Source of the DNA: Heliopora coerulea
Lineage: Eukaryota > Cnidaria > Anthozoa > Scleralcyonacea > Helioporidae
NCBI GenBank assembly: GCA_030142905.1
Contig: JASJOG010000065.1
Coordinates: forward strand, 990,501 to 1,054,500
Length of the DNA: 64,000 bases
Direction: 5' to 3'
Part shown: one piece after another, positions 45,399 to 55,340 of the stretch
How the letters are laid out: every line of letters begins with the position of its first letter
How positions within the stretch are numbered: position 1 is the stretch's first letter
Position numbers and translations under genes: made by a program
Notes under the pieces: generated by a model
The model's database searches: none
What the model was told of the DNA's origin: nothing
What the model saw: the letters and a program-made list of their open reading frames with translations, nothing else

Positions 45399-46566
45399 CT
45401 ATGTTGGCTTAAAATAGTCCTCAATCTGCATTTGTCGCCGCGGTGCATTGAGTTTCAAAGCACAGAGCAAATCATTTGTCTTAGATATTGATTGAGTTAG
45501 TTCCTCATATCCGTTATAAATTGCAAAATTTCGCAGATCCTCAGCATGCCCAATTGCCTCGGTCAACGACTTAATTTCAGGTTCTTGTAAATCTCTGTCA
45601 TATTCGTCATCGCTTACTGGGTTCACTGTATCTGACGAAGCGGATAAATCATTCAGATTGTCTCCCAGCAATTCCTCGCGAACAACTTCCCTCTTGTTCG
45701 GGTCAGAACTGTCTATGAAGCCAGAACAAACTTCAAGATCGTCTTCGGGCGCTATGTACTCTTCTGCAGTACAAGGCACTTCGATTCTGCTCAGAGGTTC
45801 CTGAAGATCTTGCAGTTCTTCTCCTTCAAAGGGATGGTCTTCGATAGCGATTTCTTCCTGATACAATCCTGTCTTCTGGAAGCATCTTTGGATTGTATCA
45901 GAAGACACTTCGTCCCAAGCCTGTCTTCCCCATTCGATGGACATAAGAAGATTCACAGATTTCACAATGTCGCTCGCACTCTTGGACCCGTCGACTTGAC
46001 CACATACATAGCGAAGCAATCGCTTTTTGTACTTAACTTTCCAGTTGGCAATGATACTAGCATCCAGTGGCTGAGTCTTGGATGTGGTATTCTTTGGCAA
46101 AAACACAATGTTTATGTCCGAAAAGCTGTCCTTCAAGCTTTCTGGATGTCTCTTCTTTCGTTTCAATCGACGATTAAGTTTTGACAAAACTTCAGTCATA
46201 ATACCCGTGTTCATCCAGACTTTGGCATTTGAAAAATAGTGGCATTTGAAAAATAGTTGCATTTGGATGGACGCGTTTTGTCCTTTAAATGCTTCAAGCA
46301 TCGCGGTTTTACAGACTTTCCGATAACAATGGGATCTTCCTTATCCCCTGCGACATTAACAAAAAACGCCCACGTGTTGCGCTGCTTTGCGTTTTTGCCG
46401 CCACTGCATCTTTTTCCTCTTTCGCTGAGAGTCTACTCAGGAAGACCATGCCAAAAACTCCAAGTTTCGTCCATGTTCCACACATCTTCTTTCTTGCATC
46501 CTCTGGTGATTTCTCGTGCCCTTTCACTCCAGCTTTCAACTGTTTCCGGTCTCACGCCTCCATATG
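45399..46566 (-). pseudogene. Tigger/pogo transposase (DDE), broken
   Basis: The minus-strand translation starts GGVRPETVESWSERAREITR and continues to the first catalytic Asp in WNMDET, then a C-terminal half with FLPKNTTSKTQPLDASII. Damage: an in-frame TAG after LPE (near 46440), a 17-bp tandem duplication (46224-46240 and 46241-46257) that shifts the frame, and a deletion near 46147 that removes the second catalytic Asp block. The N-terminal HTH/CENP-B DNA-binding region is missing. Not functional. Confidence 0.85.
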
Positions 46567-46836
46567 TCTACCGAAAAACGATACTCGCATCCGAATGAAA
46601 TGAGGGAGGATTTTGAAATCATTGGACATGTTCCAAAATTAATGGCAATCTGGCTCACAAAGTTTCTTAAACGAGCGGCAAACTCCGGTAAAGCAGTGAT
46701 CAAGGGCAAACGTGTGAATAGAGGTGGCGGCTATGGTTTGGAAATTCCATGTGAATTTCATTTCACAGGAGATGCCTTTTCAATCAGTTGGCTAAAGGCA
46801 AAGCTAAAAAAGGAGGGATTTGACGCGAAGTTATAG
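46567..46836 (+). pseudogene. HIRAN-like gene fragment inside the Tigger element
   Basis: The plus-strand frame reads EIIGHVPKLMAIWLTKFLKR, then KGKRVNRGGGYGLEIPCEFH and a C-terminal stop at 46834-46836. The GHVPK, FL, GLEIPC and F-x-G pattern is that of HIRAN-like domains in uncharacterised cnidarian and fish proteins. It runs opposite to the transposase, and an AATAAA follows at 46964. It is probably the 3' end of a host gene captured by the transposon; the upstream part is lost. Confidence 0.5.
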
Positions 46837-47949
46837 AGCGTTTTTATGCAACGCAAACACTGACACTTTTGTTGCTAACAATGCTTTGAATTTAATGACC
46901 TTTAAAGTTGAGTGAGGTGTCAAGTGACATGTGTTGAACATTATTTTTAAGTGTTAATAAGTAAATAAAGCAAATTATTAAGCATTATCAGCTCAACTTT
47001 TAGTGCGGTTCTCTTGAAAGAGTTGCGCCAAGTAAATCATGCAAGCTGGCCGTTTAATAGAGGTAATAATTTATATAAAACATCATTTGGAACCGCTCAT
47101 AGGTGGCCGCGGCCGCTTAATGGAGGTGGCCGTTTAACAGAGGGATATTTTTTGTAGTAATTGTATTACAAATATTTTGGGACTTTAATATGCGGCCGTT
47201 TAATAGAGGGTGGCCGCTTAATGGAGGGCCGCTTAATGGAGGTTCGACTGTATTTAATTTGTGAAGAATAACGTATCAATGTACCATTATGTAGAAATAG
47301 CGTGTATAGTTTCAGTTAAGTCAGTAACTGTCTGGTTGTCGTCAAGTAAACAACAACTTAATACCAACGCGGTCTTAAACCAACGCGCCAATTAAATACC
47401 AACGCGCTCTCTCACAACAATAAATCCTCTACATTAGCAAGAGCAATAATCATGAGCCCAGCGAACGACTTAATTGCTGAAGTTGTTAAAAGCTTATCTA
47501 TCTTCTTCCTTTTAATTTCAATCTCTAGCTGATTTTTTAAATTCTTTCCAAATACCGCAACCTTCATTCTAATTTTCCAAACTCTCTCGGATTAGCTGCT
47601 GATAGAAAATCCAGATTTTCCATAAGCAGCTAAAAATATTTCAGAATTTAATTTGGTGGTCAAGTAAAAAAAGAATCAGAGCAGATTTTGGAAGCACAAA
47701 AAAATAATTAAAAGAATTAAATAAGACGAAACTCTTTTATAAATAAGAAGTTCTATAATATTTAAACTCCAAAACCAAACGTTCAGTATTCTCCACCTCT
47801 TTCGGTTAATACGACAATACACCAGATGACTCTTCGACTAAAATCTGGCTGAAGTTACCTTATCTGGGAAAACAAAGTTGATCTTTCGTTAAAGACATTT
47901 AAAATCCAATCCGTTATTTATGAAACCAATACATTCCCCTTCTTTTCAT

Positions 47950-48610
47950 TTCCAATAGAGACAAAATAAAGGACTTCTTGAAAAATATCATTTACGAAAT
48001 CTTCAGTCCAGAATGCAATCATGAATACATAGGTAAAACTTAAAGCTGATAGTGAACATTTCTCACAAGTCAACACAAGTGTTGTAGCACAACATTTTCT
48101 TAACTGTCCTTACGCACAACACATCGCCGGCCTCGACGTCTTTCATGACAATCACAACAATTCATTTAACGCGACAACTAGTCCGATCAATCTTATCTTC
48201 AATAATTCTCAGATTATTCACTCTTTTAAATCTAATAATCCCAACCATGCAGTTACTTATTGTAGAGTTACTTCTGTTTAACCAAAATAAGCCTGAAATG
48301 AGCAACAACAACAACAACAGTCGTTTTACGGCCGTTTTCCCTGCTTACGCAGGGGTTGGCTGGAAGCCTGAAATAAGTAATGGTTTAAAAGTCAGCAAAG
48401 AACTTTCAGTTTTCTCTTAACTTTATACGAAACAGTACATGTAAATATTTAACTACTAGTTTGTTAGTTGATTGTACTATTTATTATCTTTAATTTATTC
48501 ACTGTAAATAGGCGATGACACCATCCTAGGCATGAATATATGTCAACGACCGTTTGCTATCAGTTGGTTTGACAATGACTTTGAAATATAGTCGAAATAT
48601 TACCGCACTT
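47950..48610 (+). mobile_element. Penelope-like element 3' relic (GIY-YIG)
   Basis: The plus strand encodes a decayed GIY-YIG nuclease end. CNHEYIGKT stops at a TAA, and in another frame SVVAQHFLNC is followed by a long open tail. A hammerhead-like hairpin follows at 48569-48606. ORF with GIY-YIG, then a hammerhead-bearing terminal repeat, is the known Penelope layout. No RT was identified. Confidence 0.45.
48569..48606 (+). ncRNA. Degenerate hammerhead-like hairpin
   Basis: ACAATGACTTTGAAATATAG followed by TCGAAATATTACC. It has the same stem (GACTTT/ATAGTC) and GAAA as the minus-strand motif at 11581-11621. The core CUGAUGA is damaged (CAAUGA), so it is likely inactive. Confidence 0.35.
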
Positions 48611-49017
48611 TTGTCTTCTCTTCTTTCGAACTGGAATATCAACCAAACAAGATGCATGATGTTTTCCCGTTTGTTTTCGTCTTTATGTTTTGAAATTGTC
48701 GGCTGGTTATGGATTTTATCATATAACTACGCCGCTCAAATGCTCGTTCTTAAGAATACTTTCCCTGGTTTCTCTAAGACGTGCTTGTGACCATTTGTTC
48801 GCATTTGGGTCGTTTAATATATTTTGAAATCGAGTATCAGCTAACTGGACACCCAGTCAATTTCAGAAAATTTTTTTTGAATTTTCAGAGAAATTCCTCC
48901 GCTTTCGATCTCGGACTATGATATGCTCTTGACAATGTGGAAGGATTCACGGGTGGGAGATATCGAACGAATCTAATGTTGCGGACTGTCAAACTTCACT
49001 GAATATATACGTGCATC

Positions 49018-50004
49018 GTGACCAGTGAACTCGATTTCAATATCTGGAATGCTAACTCCCAGTCATTTGCCCTGGCAAAAAGTGAAGCCAAGATGGCCGC
49101 CCTTGGAGGAAAATTTGGTACGTCAGTTTCAGTTCTCTTTGCGGTCTTGTATGTCAGTTCCAGTCCTTTATACGACTTTAATCTTCAGCTTTTGTTTGGC
49201 TCGGCTTCGAAAACATTTACAACCATGGAAAAAGTGTTCAGGAGAAATATTACTGGACCAGTTTTACATATTCGAATATTTAAAAGGTGTAATTATTGCC
49301 GTGTGGTCTAAGAAGTGTGCTAAATTGTCTAAAGATGGTAAATTTACGGTAAAAAGAGGAAGTGCACTTAATAGTTTCCTAAAGTAATTTTTCAAGACCG
49401 TATTGTCAAGTTTTTCGTCAGTTTGAAAATTTATTTTCGTGAAAATCTATAACCTGCAACTCGGTTTGACTTCTTCGAAATATATTTGAAATTCTAAAAC
49501 TCATTTATGTGTTTTGAAGAAATGTTTTGGGTGTATTTTCGGAGAAAACTCTTCAGAAAATGTAAGAAGTGGCGTGGGGGACTAAAACTGACATACAAGC
49601 CCGCATAGAGGACTGAAACTGACGCACGAGGTTGCCCTCCATTGGCGGCCATCTTGGCTTCACATTTCATTGGCCAGTTAGCATTCAGCAGAGGCGTAGG
49701 AAGTGGGGGGCAAGGGGGGCGATTGCCCCCCCATTTTTCAAAGTGGGGGGGCGAACATATTTTTTTGTCCCCCGACTTTTTGGCACGGTGAACGTTTAAA
49801 AATATTCTGCACAAATTTTATGCGCTATATAGTACTTCTAAAACTTAAAACACGTGCATGTCATTCTATATTTGGCTCTGGATTTGGACTGAAAAAAAGT
49901 CGCCGATTGCTCGGCTACCAGATGTCCAGTTTTTGCCCCCTCATTTCTGAAGAACTTCCTACACCTCTGTTCAGAATATGTAAATCAAGTTCACTGGTCG
50001 TGAC
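49018..50004. mobile_element. Fold-back element interrupted by a MITE
   Basis: The left arm GTGACCAGTGAACTCGATTT through AATGCTAACT, AAGCCAAGATGGCCGCC and GTCAGTTTCAGT recurs in reverse complement at 49568-49685 and resumes at 49976-50004. The MITE at 49689-49971 splits the right arm. The arms carry an AAGATGGCCGCC string that resembles the YY1 consensus. Confidence 0.7.
49689..49971. mobile_element. MITE with GTAGGAAG / G-run termini, copy 2
   Basis: The left end AGAGGCGTAGGAAGTGGGGG pairs with the right end GAACTTCCTACACCTCT. It is the same family as 18747-19021. It interrupts the right arm of the 49018-50004 fold-back. Confidence 0.65.
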
Positions 50005-50109
50005 CCACTGTAAAGTAAGTGCATCATACGCGACCGTTTCAAATGTGAAATTGTACTTTGTCAACCGTTTATTTCTTAAATTTCATAAACTATAGTGTAA
50101 TACAACTTT

Positions 50110-50450
50110 TTCGGCCAGAAAAAATCGTATTTTATCACGCGTATTTTATATTTTTTCATATAAAGATACCATCTTTTTCCATGTAAAGGTATTGTGTCAA
50201 CAATCCAATGAAAAGCCACGTAGGACATTTTATTAGATCAATCAGATCCAATGTTTTGTGATTTGTATCTCGGTGGGGTTTGTTGATTTCAGTTTGTTTG
50301 CCGGACGTTCATTTTCTACGAAAAAAATGAGTTTTTTTCAGAGCAAAACCAGACAAAAACTTTCCAGATGTCTGATCCTAATTTTAGACTGCACGTTGCT
50401 GTTCATGAAATAAACAATATAAAACATGGGCGTCTGGAGGTATGGAGTAT
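50110..50450 (+). repeat. Dispersed repeat copy 2 (partner at 16370)
   Basis: Same blocks and order as 16370-16700. A TTTCATATG-type cluster follows it (50515-50720), as in the 13630-13925 stretch, so these may be parts of one larger element. Confidence 0.75.
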
Positions 50451-50987
50451 TTGGATGTAACAAGGTTTCTTATTTGAACCATACGAAGTCAGATGTCAAT
50501 TATTTCATAAGTGTATGTTGCAATTTCATGTGTGAAATGAAAATGCCATACGGAAAAATGAATCTTTTTATATGAAATCAGAATTACTTGTTCAATGTAT
50601 CAAGGTTTTACGTGCGAAAAACTGATCCAAGCCATTTCTCAAGCAAACCAGGGCTTTCAGTCGACAAAATACTCTATTTTTATGTTAAATGAAAATTTCA
50701 TTTGTGGAACTTTTGTTAAGGAATTGAAAAACCTTGACTACGTGGTTTCTTTATGATACGTTCCTCTTACATATTTCATTTGAACAAACACTGTAGTTAT
50801 AATTTTGAATCAGTACTGATTCTCGAAACAACTGAGGCATATCAAGCTCTTAAACTGATTGTGAAATACATTTATAACAGTTAATTTTCATTACTAGTCC
50901 GGCTTAAATCACCAGATGTGCATTGTTACCGTTGGTTTATGCTTACTTCGCTCATTTTCAGACAGCCACGAGTATTCAAGGACAAAA

Positions 50988-51039
50988 ATGAAGACATTTC
51001 TCATAATTGCGATATTTTTCCTCCATATCTGTACTCCAG
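50988..51039 (+). CDS. Ly6 gene exon 1 (signal peptide)
   Basis: ATG at 50988-50990 in the context CAAAAATGA, donor GTAAAT at 51040; phase 1 exit. Encodes a hydrophobic leader ending CTPG. It is too short for ordinary ORF finding but fits in phase with exon 2. Confidence 0.8.
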
Positions 51040-52536
51040 GTAAATGGTTAGTATTTTTAGTTTAAAGGAAAATTGGCGATCGTTCTTTTCTATTAATTTG
51101 GTAGTGTAAAAATTGTACGTAGTATTACAGTCTTAATTATTATTATTGAGGTAGGGTGAATTAGAATCACTAGCAATGGCGGCTGTTGTTATTGTCGTAA
51201 TGGAAGTAATTGTAACTGTAGTAACTTCCTTTAAATTAAACTTATGAAAACCTCTCAGTGATTACTTATTAATTTTTGATATTTTAGTATCCTATTGTTT
51301 TCGCATGAGAGTCGGACCTGAATAGATCCACGCTCCGTGCTCCCAGTATTGTAATCACCGTCGACAACATATGTCTCAATGTCAACTGCAGAATATACCA
51401 TAGCGTTTTGGGTTTCCATACTCTAACGTCAACACGATTCAAAACAAATTCCAAGCATCCTTTTTCGTTGATCCTCAAGTTTTTTGTCCGTACACCCAGT
51501 TACGTTAAGTGCAAAAGACAGGAATGGGACTGGGCAAAAAGGAGTGCTGGGTAACAATATTAGAAAAAAAGTCCATACAAAAAAGTGAAATTCGAACCAG
51601 TCCGTTTATTGGGATGAATAAAGATAAATATGTTCGTTGTAGGATTTTCTCTGCGGTATTACCAGGCTTACATTTCAAAAACGTATTAATAATCCATGAG
51701 GAAAATACAAAGGAAGTGCATAACCGTGTCGCGTCTTTAATATGGTTGGTTTTAAGTTAGCCTTGTTTTCGGGAAGTTTCCACGAAGTAACTAAGAAAAC
51801 TGAATTTCTCGAGTTGTATCAAATGGAAAGTGACAAGTACGACATATTCAATGTAATATTCTTATGTATGATGAATCTGTCACGAACGAAATACATATAT
51901 CAGAAATTTTCAGGATAAAAGAGTGGTTTACAATAAAAAATATTTAGATATTCTATGCATGTTTTAGGTTCACGTGCAATAAAGTGTTACAATTGCCAGA
52001 GCGGAGGTTCAAACTGTACAGAGGGTGCTCGATCGTGCTCAGCATCATTCGACCGCTGCCTTAGAATCTTCGGCAAAGAAAATGGAAAGATTGTGGTGCT
52101 AGCGAGATGCGCCACATCTGACTTGTGCTTGGAATGGAAGACTAAATGCAACGTGACTAAGGATTGTTTAGCAGCCGAATGTTGCTTCAGTGACTTGTAC
52201 AACGCATCTCCTGGAGAAACATCCCCTCGAAGCCCGGGAGACACAATTAATTGCTATGATTGCACGACAGACGGCTCAAGCTGCAAAGAGAGTAATTTAA
52301 CATGCTCGGCGCCATTCGACTGCTGTCTTAAAGGCATCGGAAAGAATACAGTGTTTAAGTCATGCGCTACATCTGACATTTGCTCACAAGCGAAGGCTAC
52401 TTGCAAAGCAAACAAGAATTGTGAAGGAGCCGATTGTTGTTTTAGCGACTTGTGTAACGGATCTTCTGGAGTTTTGATGGTGACTGCTGGTGCTCTAGTA
52501 TTTACCCTGACGGTAGCATTTTTGATCAGCCACTGA
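50988..52536 (+). CDS. Double Ly6/uPAR-domain surface protein
   Basis: Two exons, 50988-51039 and 51968-52536, join at phase 1 to a 206-aa protein. Exon 1 is a signal peptide, MKTFLIIAIFFLHICTPG. Exon 2 has two three-finger domains (from IKCYNC and INCYDC) that share SFDRC/PFDCC, CATSD and CCFSDL blocks, so they arose by internal duplication. The C-terminus (LMVTAGALVFTLTVAFLI) is hydrophobic after NGSSG, as in GPI-anchored proteins. Several N-x-S/T sites are present. The first domain lacks the last Cys of the CCxxDLCN motif (reads DLYN). The ligand is unknown. A hAT element sits 76 bp past the stop. Confidence 0.88.
51040..51967 (+). other. Ly6 gene intron
   Basis: A 928-bp intron with no recognised element. 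The 83-aa ORF at 51509 and the minus ORF at 51284 show no known motif. Confidence 0.5.
51968..52536 (+). CDS. Ly6 gene exon 2 (two Ly6/uPAR domains, GPI tail)
   Basis: Acceptor AG at 51966-51967. Encodes GSRAIKCYNC, both domains and the hydrophobic tail, with TGA at 52534-52536. Domain 1 has 11 Cys and domain 2 has 13. Confidence 0.9.
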
Positions 52537-52696
52537 TATCGAGAATTCGCTTGCTCAGTTGCAATTATTTCTTAGAACACAGCTATTATTAGTTTCTTTA
52601 CTTCTGATTATCCAGTGACGTGCAGTCAGGGGAGGCAGGGGAGGCAGAGCCTCACCTATCAATCTTGAAAAGAAGAAAGGGTTAATTATAAAATGA

Positions 52697-52702
52697 AATA
52701 AA
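52697..52702 (+). terminator. Possible polyadenylation signal inside the hAT left end
   Basis: AATAAA about 160 bp past the Ly6 stop. Because the element separates the gene from its own downstream AATAAA, this could end Ly6 transcripts. Confidence 0.35.
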
Positions 52703-53204
52703 TATTAATATTTGTCAGCTGATATGTATTTATTAACCCTTTTTCCATTCGAATCCAAAATTAAAATTGTTTTTTTTTTATTAAGTATTGCAGAATTTCC
52801 GTATGTCTCGTTCAAATACAGGGAGGAGACGCGCCGTGAGGCAGCACCTTGTTGTGCCGCTCAGTCGATCGTATAATCCCTCACAAACTACGCGATGCTA
52901 GTAGTTTTTCGCTAAACCTCGGTATATTGCAGATAAAATGCTTTCAAACACTCTGATTATATTCTCTGTCTTTCCAGAATCATAATAATGTTTGAAATGT
53001 ATTTATGTAACGTGTTTAAGCTCGCAGATTAATCATAAAACCTCAGTAAAAAAGTCACTGGGTGCGGCAAACAGTACACCTGACTCATGGCAGAGGGCGC
53101 TTGTGAGCCCACAGATTCTTGGGCTGCCGCCGTCATGCGCCGAAACCACAACAATAATCTTCTTCGTTCTTTTTTATATTGCATTTACAATCCGCCTTGT
53201 CAAA

Positions 53205-55340
53205 ATGGAAGATTACATTTGCAAGCTGAAAAAATTCGCAAATCTGGACTTTCAATCAAAACAAGAGGTAATAACTAAAGGAAGACCAACACCGGAGCTG
53301 AGAGGATTACTTCAGACCACGGGAAAGAACGTTACTCGATCTTTTCAAATCGAGTGGTACACCCGAAAAAACTGGCTGTGTGGATGTTCTACGAGAAACC
53401 GCCTTTTCTGCTTTCCCTGTCTTCTATTTTCAGCGAGTGACAATGTTTGGACGCAAAATGGATATTATGACATGAAGAACTTGCCTAGAAGCCTGAACAA
53501 ACATGAACGATCAGCGGCTCACATTCAAAGCCAGATAACTTTGAAAACTTTTGGGGTTTCTCGGATAGACTTGGCCCTGAATGAACAGCGGAGACTTAAC
53601 ATTAGTCTACACAACGCAAAGGTAAAAGAAAACAGAGAGATCTTAAAAGACCTCATCAACGCAACATGTTTTCTTGCTAAACAGCAGATTGCATTTCGTG
53701 GTAATGATGAGAGTGTGGGCTCTGCTAATCGAGGCAACTATGTGGAACTATTATATGCCTTTGCTGAGAAAGACGAAAAGTTAGCTAAATATTTAGATAC
53801 ATCCACTGTGTTCTCTGGCTTGTCAAATAGAATACAAAACGATCTCATTGAAGCAATCGGTGATGTCATTAGAAATGATATTAAGAATGAGATTAACGCA
53901 GCCTCGTTTGTTGGAGTAGAAGTAGATGAGACAACGGACATTTCAAATAAAGCTCAGATCTCAGTAATTTTACGCTATGTAGCCAAAACTGAGGCATCTT
54001 GTGAAGTGAAGGAGGCGTTTTTGGGGTTTGACGATGTGAGTGCAGATCGGCGAGCCCCCGCTATAGCAGAGTATGTTATGGGTGTGTTGGAGAAATACAC
54101 TTGTGTTGAAAAGCTTGTGGCTCAGACGTACGATGGGGCTTCTGTGATGGCCTCAGACCTTAATGGGGTGCAGGCTAAAATTAGAGAAAAGGTTCCCGAG
54201 GCAATGTTCACCCACTGTTATGCCCACAAATTGAACCTTGTGCTAATGCATTCAGCAAAGTCCATACCTGCATGTCGAGTCTTTTTTAAAACAGCTGAGG
54301 GACTAGGTGCGTTTTTTAGCAAGTCCACAAAGCGCAGCCACTTAATGGATGAGGTTGTAAAGCGACGGTTACCCAGAGCAGCGCCGACAAGATGGAGCTC
54401 AAATTCTAGGCTGGTTCAGACAATAAGCATGTACCAACAAGATCTACGTACTTTATTCCACATTATGGAGGAAAACCCCGACAACTGGGATAATGTAACT
54501 CTGATGATGGCTACAGGATATGATCGGTGGCTGTCAAAAGCATCAACATGCTTCTTACTTATGACATATGAAGACGTATTTGGTGAAAACGATACACTTT
54601 TTAGAGTGCTACAAAGCAAAGTTTTGGATATTCAGTATTGTTGTGCGCGGATCAACGACACACTTCAGGTTCTAGAACGCAAAAGACAAGAGTTCGACAG
54701 TTTTCATGACCGATTTGAGCTGAAATGCAGCGCACTTGGCCTGACAGCCACAGGACACATAGACTCATTCAAAGATGAAAGAAGGCAAGTGTTCTTTAAC
54801 ATTCTTGATAACATCAGTGATCAGATGAAAGCCAGGTTCGATAACTTTGGTGAGCTAGCTTTCCTTGGTTTAGTGGATTGCCGAAAGTTCAATGAAATGT
54901 CACAACATTTTGACGACACAAAACTGCGGAGCCTGTCAAAATATACAAGATTTTTTGACTTCGTGAGACTAAAGGCGGACCTCATCGGACTGTACAGCTC
55001 AGAAACTGTGAGGAATGAATGCAAGTCTCCTGGTCAGCTTCTCAGCTTTTTGGCCCAGAACGTCCTCATCCAGACAGTTCCTGAAGCATCTAAGTTACTC
55101 CAGTTGGTGCTCACAGTGCCAGTGACAACAGCATCTGTAGGGAGATCATTCTCAGCATTAAAAAAAATCAAAACATACAGTCGGAACAGGACTGATCAAG
55201 GACGGCTTTCATCCCTGGCGATGATATCCATCGAGTCGGAGAGACTTTTAAAACTAAAGGACAACAAGGAGGTCTTCTACAAAAATGTTATAAACATTTT
55301 TGTCCAGAAAGATCGGCGCATGGATTTCCTGTACAAGTAA
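53205..55340 (+). CDS. hAT transposase (TTF-type finger, DUF4371, hAT C-terminal)
   Basis: 711 aa from ATG 53205. The same frame is open back to 52992, but those 71 residues look non-conserved, and MEDYICKLKKF is the likelier start. The order is a TTF-type zinc finger (CGCSTRNRLFCFPCLLFS, about residues 60-80), a DUF4371/RNase-H-like region, and the hAT C-terminal dimerisation block (SFSALKKIKTYSRNR). Catalytic Asp candidates are in VDETTD (about 241) and TYDGAS (about 310). The usual Glu before RSFS is Gly (about 646, codon GGG at 55140-55142). Known hAT enzymes cut and paste with 8-bp duplications. The frame is unbroken but the enzyme is probably inactive. Confidence 0.92.
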   Translation: MEDYICKLKKFANLDFQSKQEVITKGRPTPELRGLLQTTGKNVTRSFQIEWYTRKNWLCGCSTRNRLFCFPCLLFSASDNVWTQNGYYDMKNLPRSLNKHERSAAHIQSQITLKTFGVSRIDLALNEQRRLNISLHNAKVKENREILKDLINATCFLAKQQIAFRGNDESVGSANRGNYVELLYAFAEKDEKLAKYLDTSTVFSGLSNRIQNDLIEAIGDVIRNDIKNEINAASFVGVEVDETTDISNKAQISVILRYVAKTEASCEVKEAFLGFDDVSADRRAPAIAEYVMGVLEKYTCVEKLVAQTYDGASVMASDLNGVQAKIREKVPEAMFTHCYAHKLNLVLMHSAKSIPACRVFFKTAEGLGAFFSKSTKRSHLMDEVVKRRLPRAAPTRWSSNSRLVQTISMYQQDLRTLFHIMEENPDNWDNVTLMMATGYDRWLSKASTCFLLMTYEDVFGENDTLFRVLQSKVLDIQYCCARINDTLQVLERKRQEFDSFHDRFELKCSALGLTATGHIDSFKDERRQVFFNILDNISDQMKARFDNFGELAFLGLVDCRKFNEMSQHFDDTKLRSLSKYTRFFDFVRLKADLIGLYSSETVRNECKSPGQLLSFLAQNVLIQTVPEASKLLQLVLTVPVTTASVGRSFSALKKIKTYSRNRTDQGRLSSLAMISIESERLLKLKDNKEVFYKNVINIFVQKDRRMDFLYK

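Larger units (their letters stand above)
45114..47250 (-). mobile_element. pogo/Tigger element, dead, with captured sequence
   Basis: TA dinucleotides (45112-45113 and 47251-47252) flank termini CATTCGAACCTCTATTAAGC and GCTTAATGGAGGTTCGACTG. Length 2,137 bp. The right end carries at least six extra GGCCGYTTAATRGAGG-type subterminal repeats (47048-47240), probable transposase-binding sites; the left end has a short inverted pair. The minus strand carries a broken Tigger transposase, and the plus strand a HIRAN-like fragment where the transposase DNA-binding domain should be. Confidence 0.85.
47251..50987. other. Spacer between the pogo element and the Ly6 gene
   Basis: Contains three ACCAACGCG strings (47363-47406), a Penelope-like relic (47950-48610), a fold-back element split by a MITE (49018-50004) and copy 2 of a dispersed repeat (50110-50450). 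The Ly6 promoter should lie just before 50988. Confidence 0.55.

Noticed and set aside
46257..46598. 113-aa and 104-aa plus-strand ORFs
   Set aside because: They are antisense shadows of the Tigger transposase coding region.
52992..53204. Extra 71 residues at the start of the hAT transposase
   Set aside because: The leader looks non-conserved and hydrophobic, and the family-like sequence begins at the internal ATG 53205.
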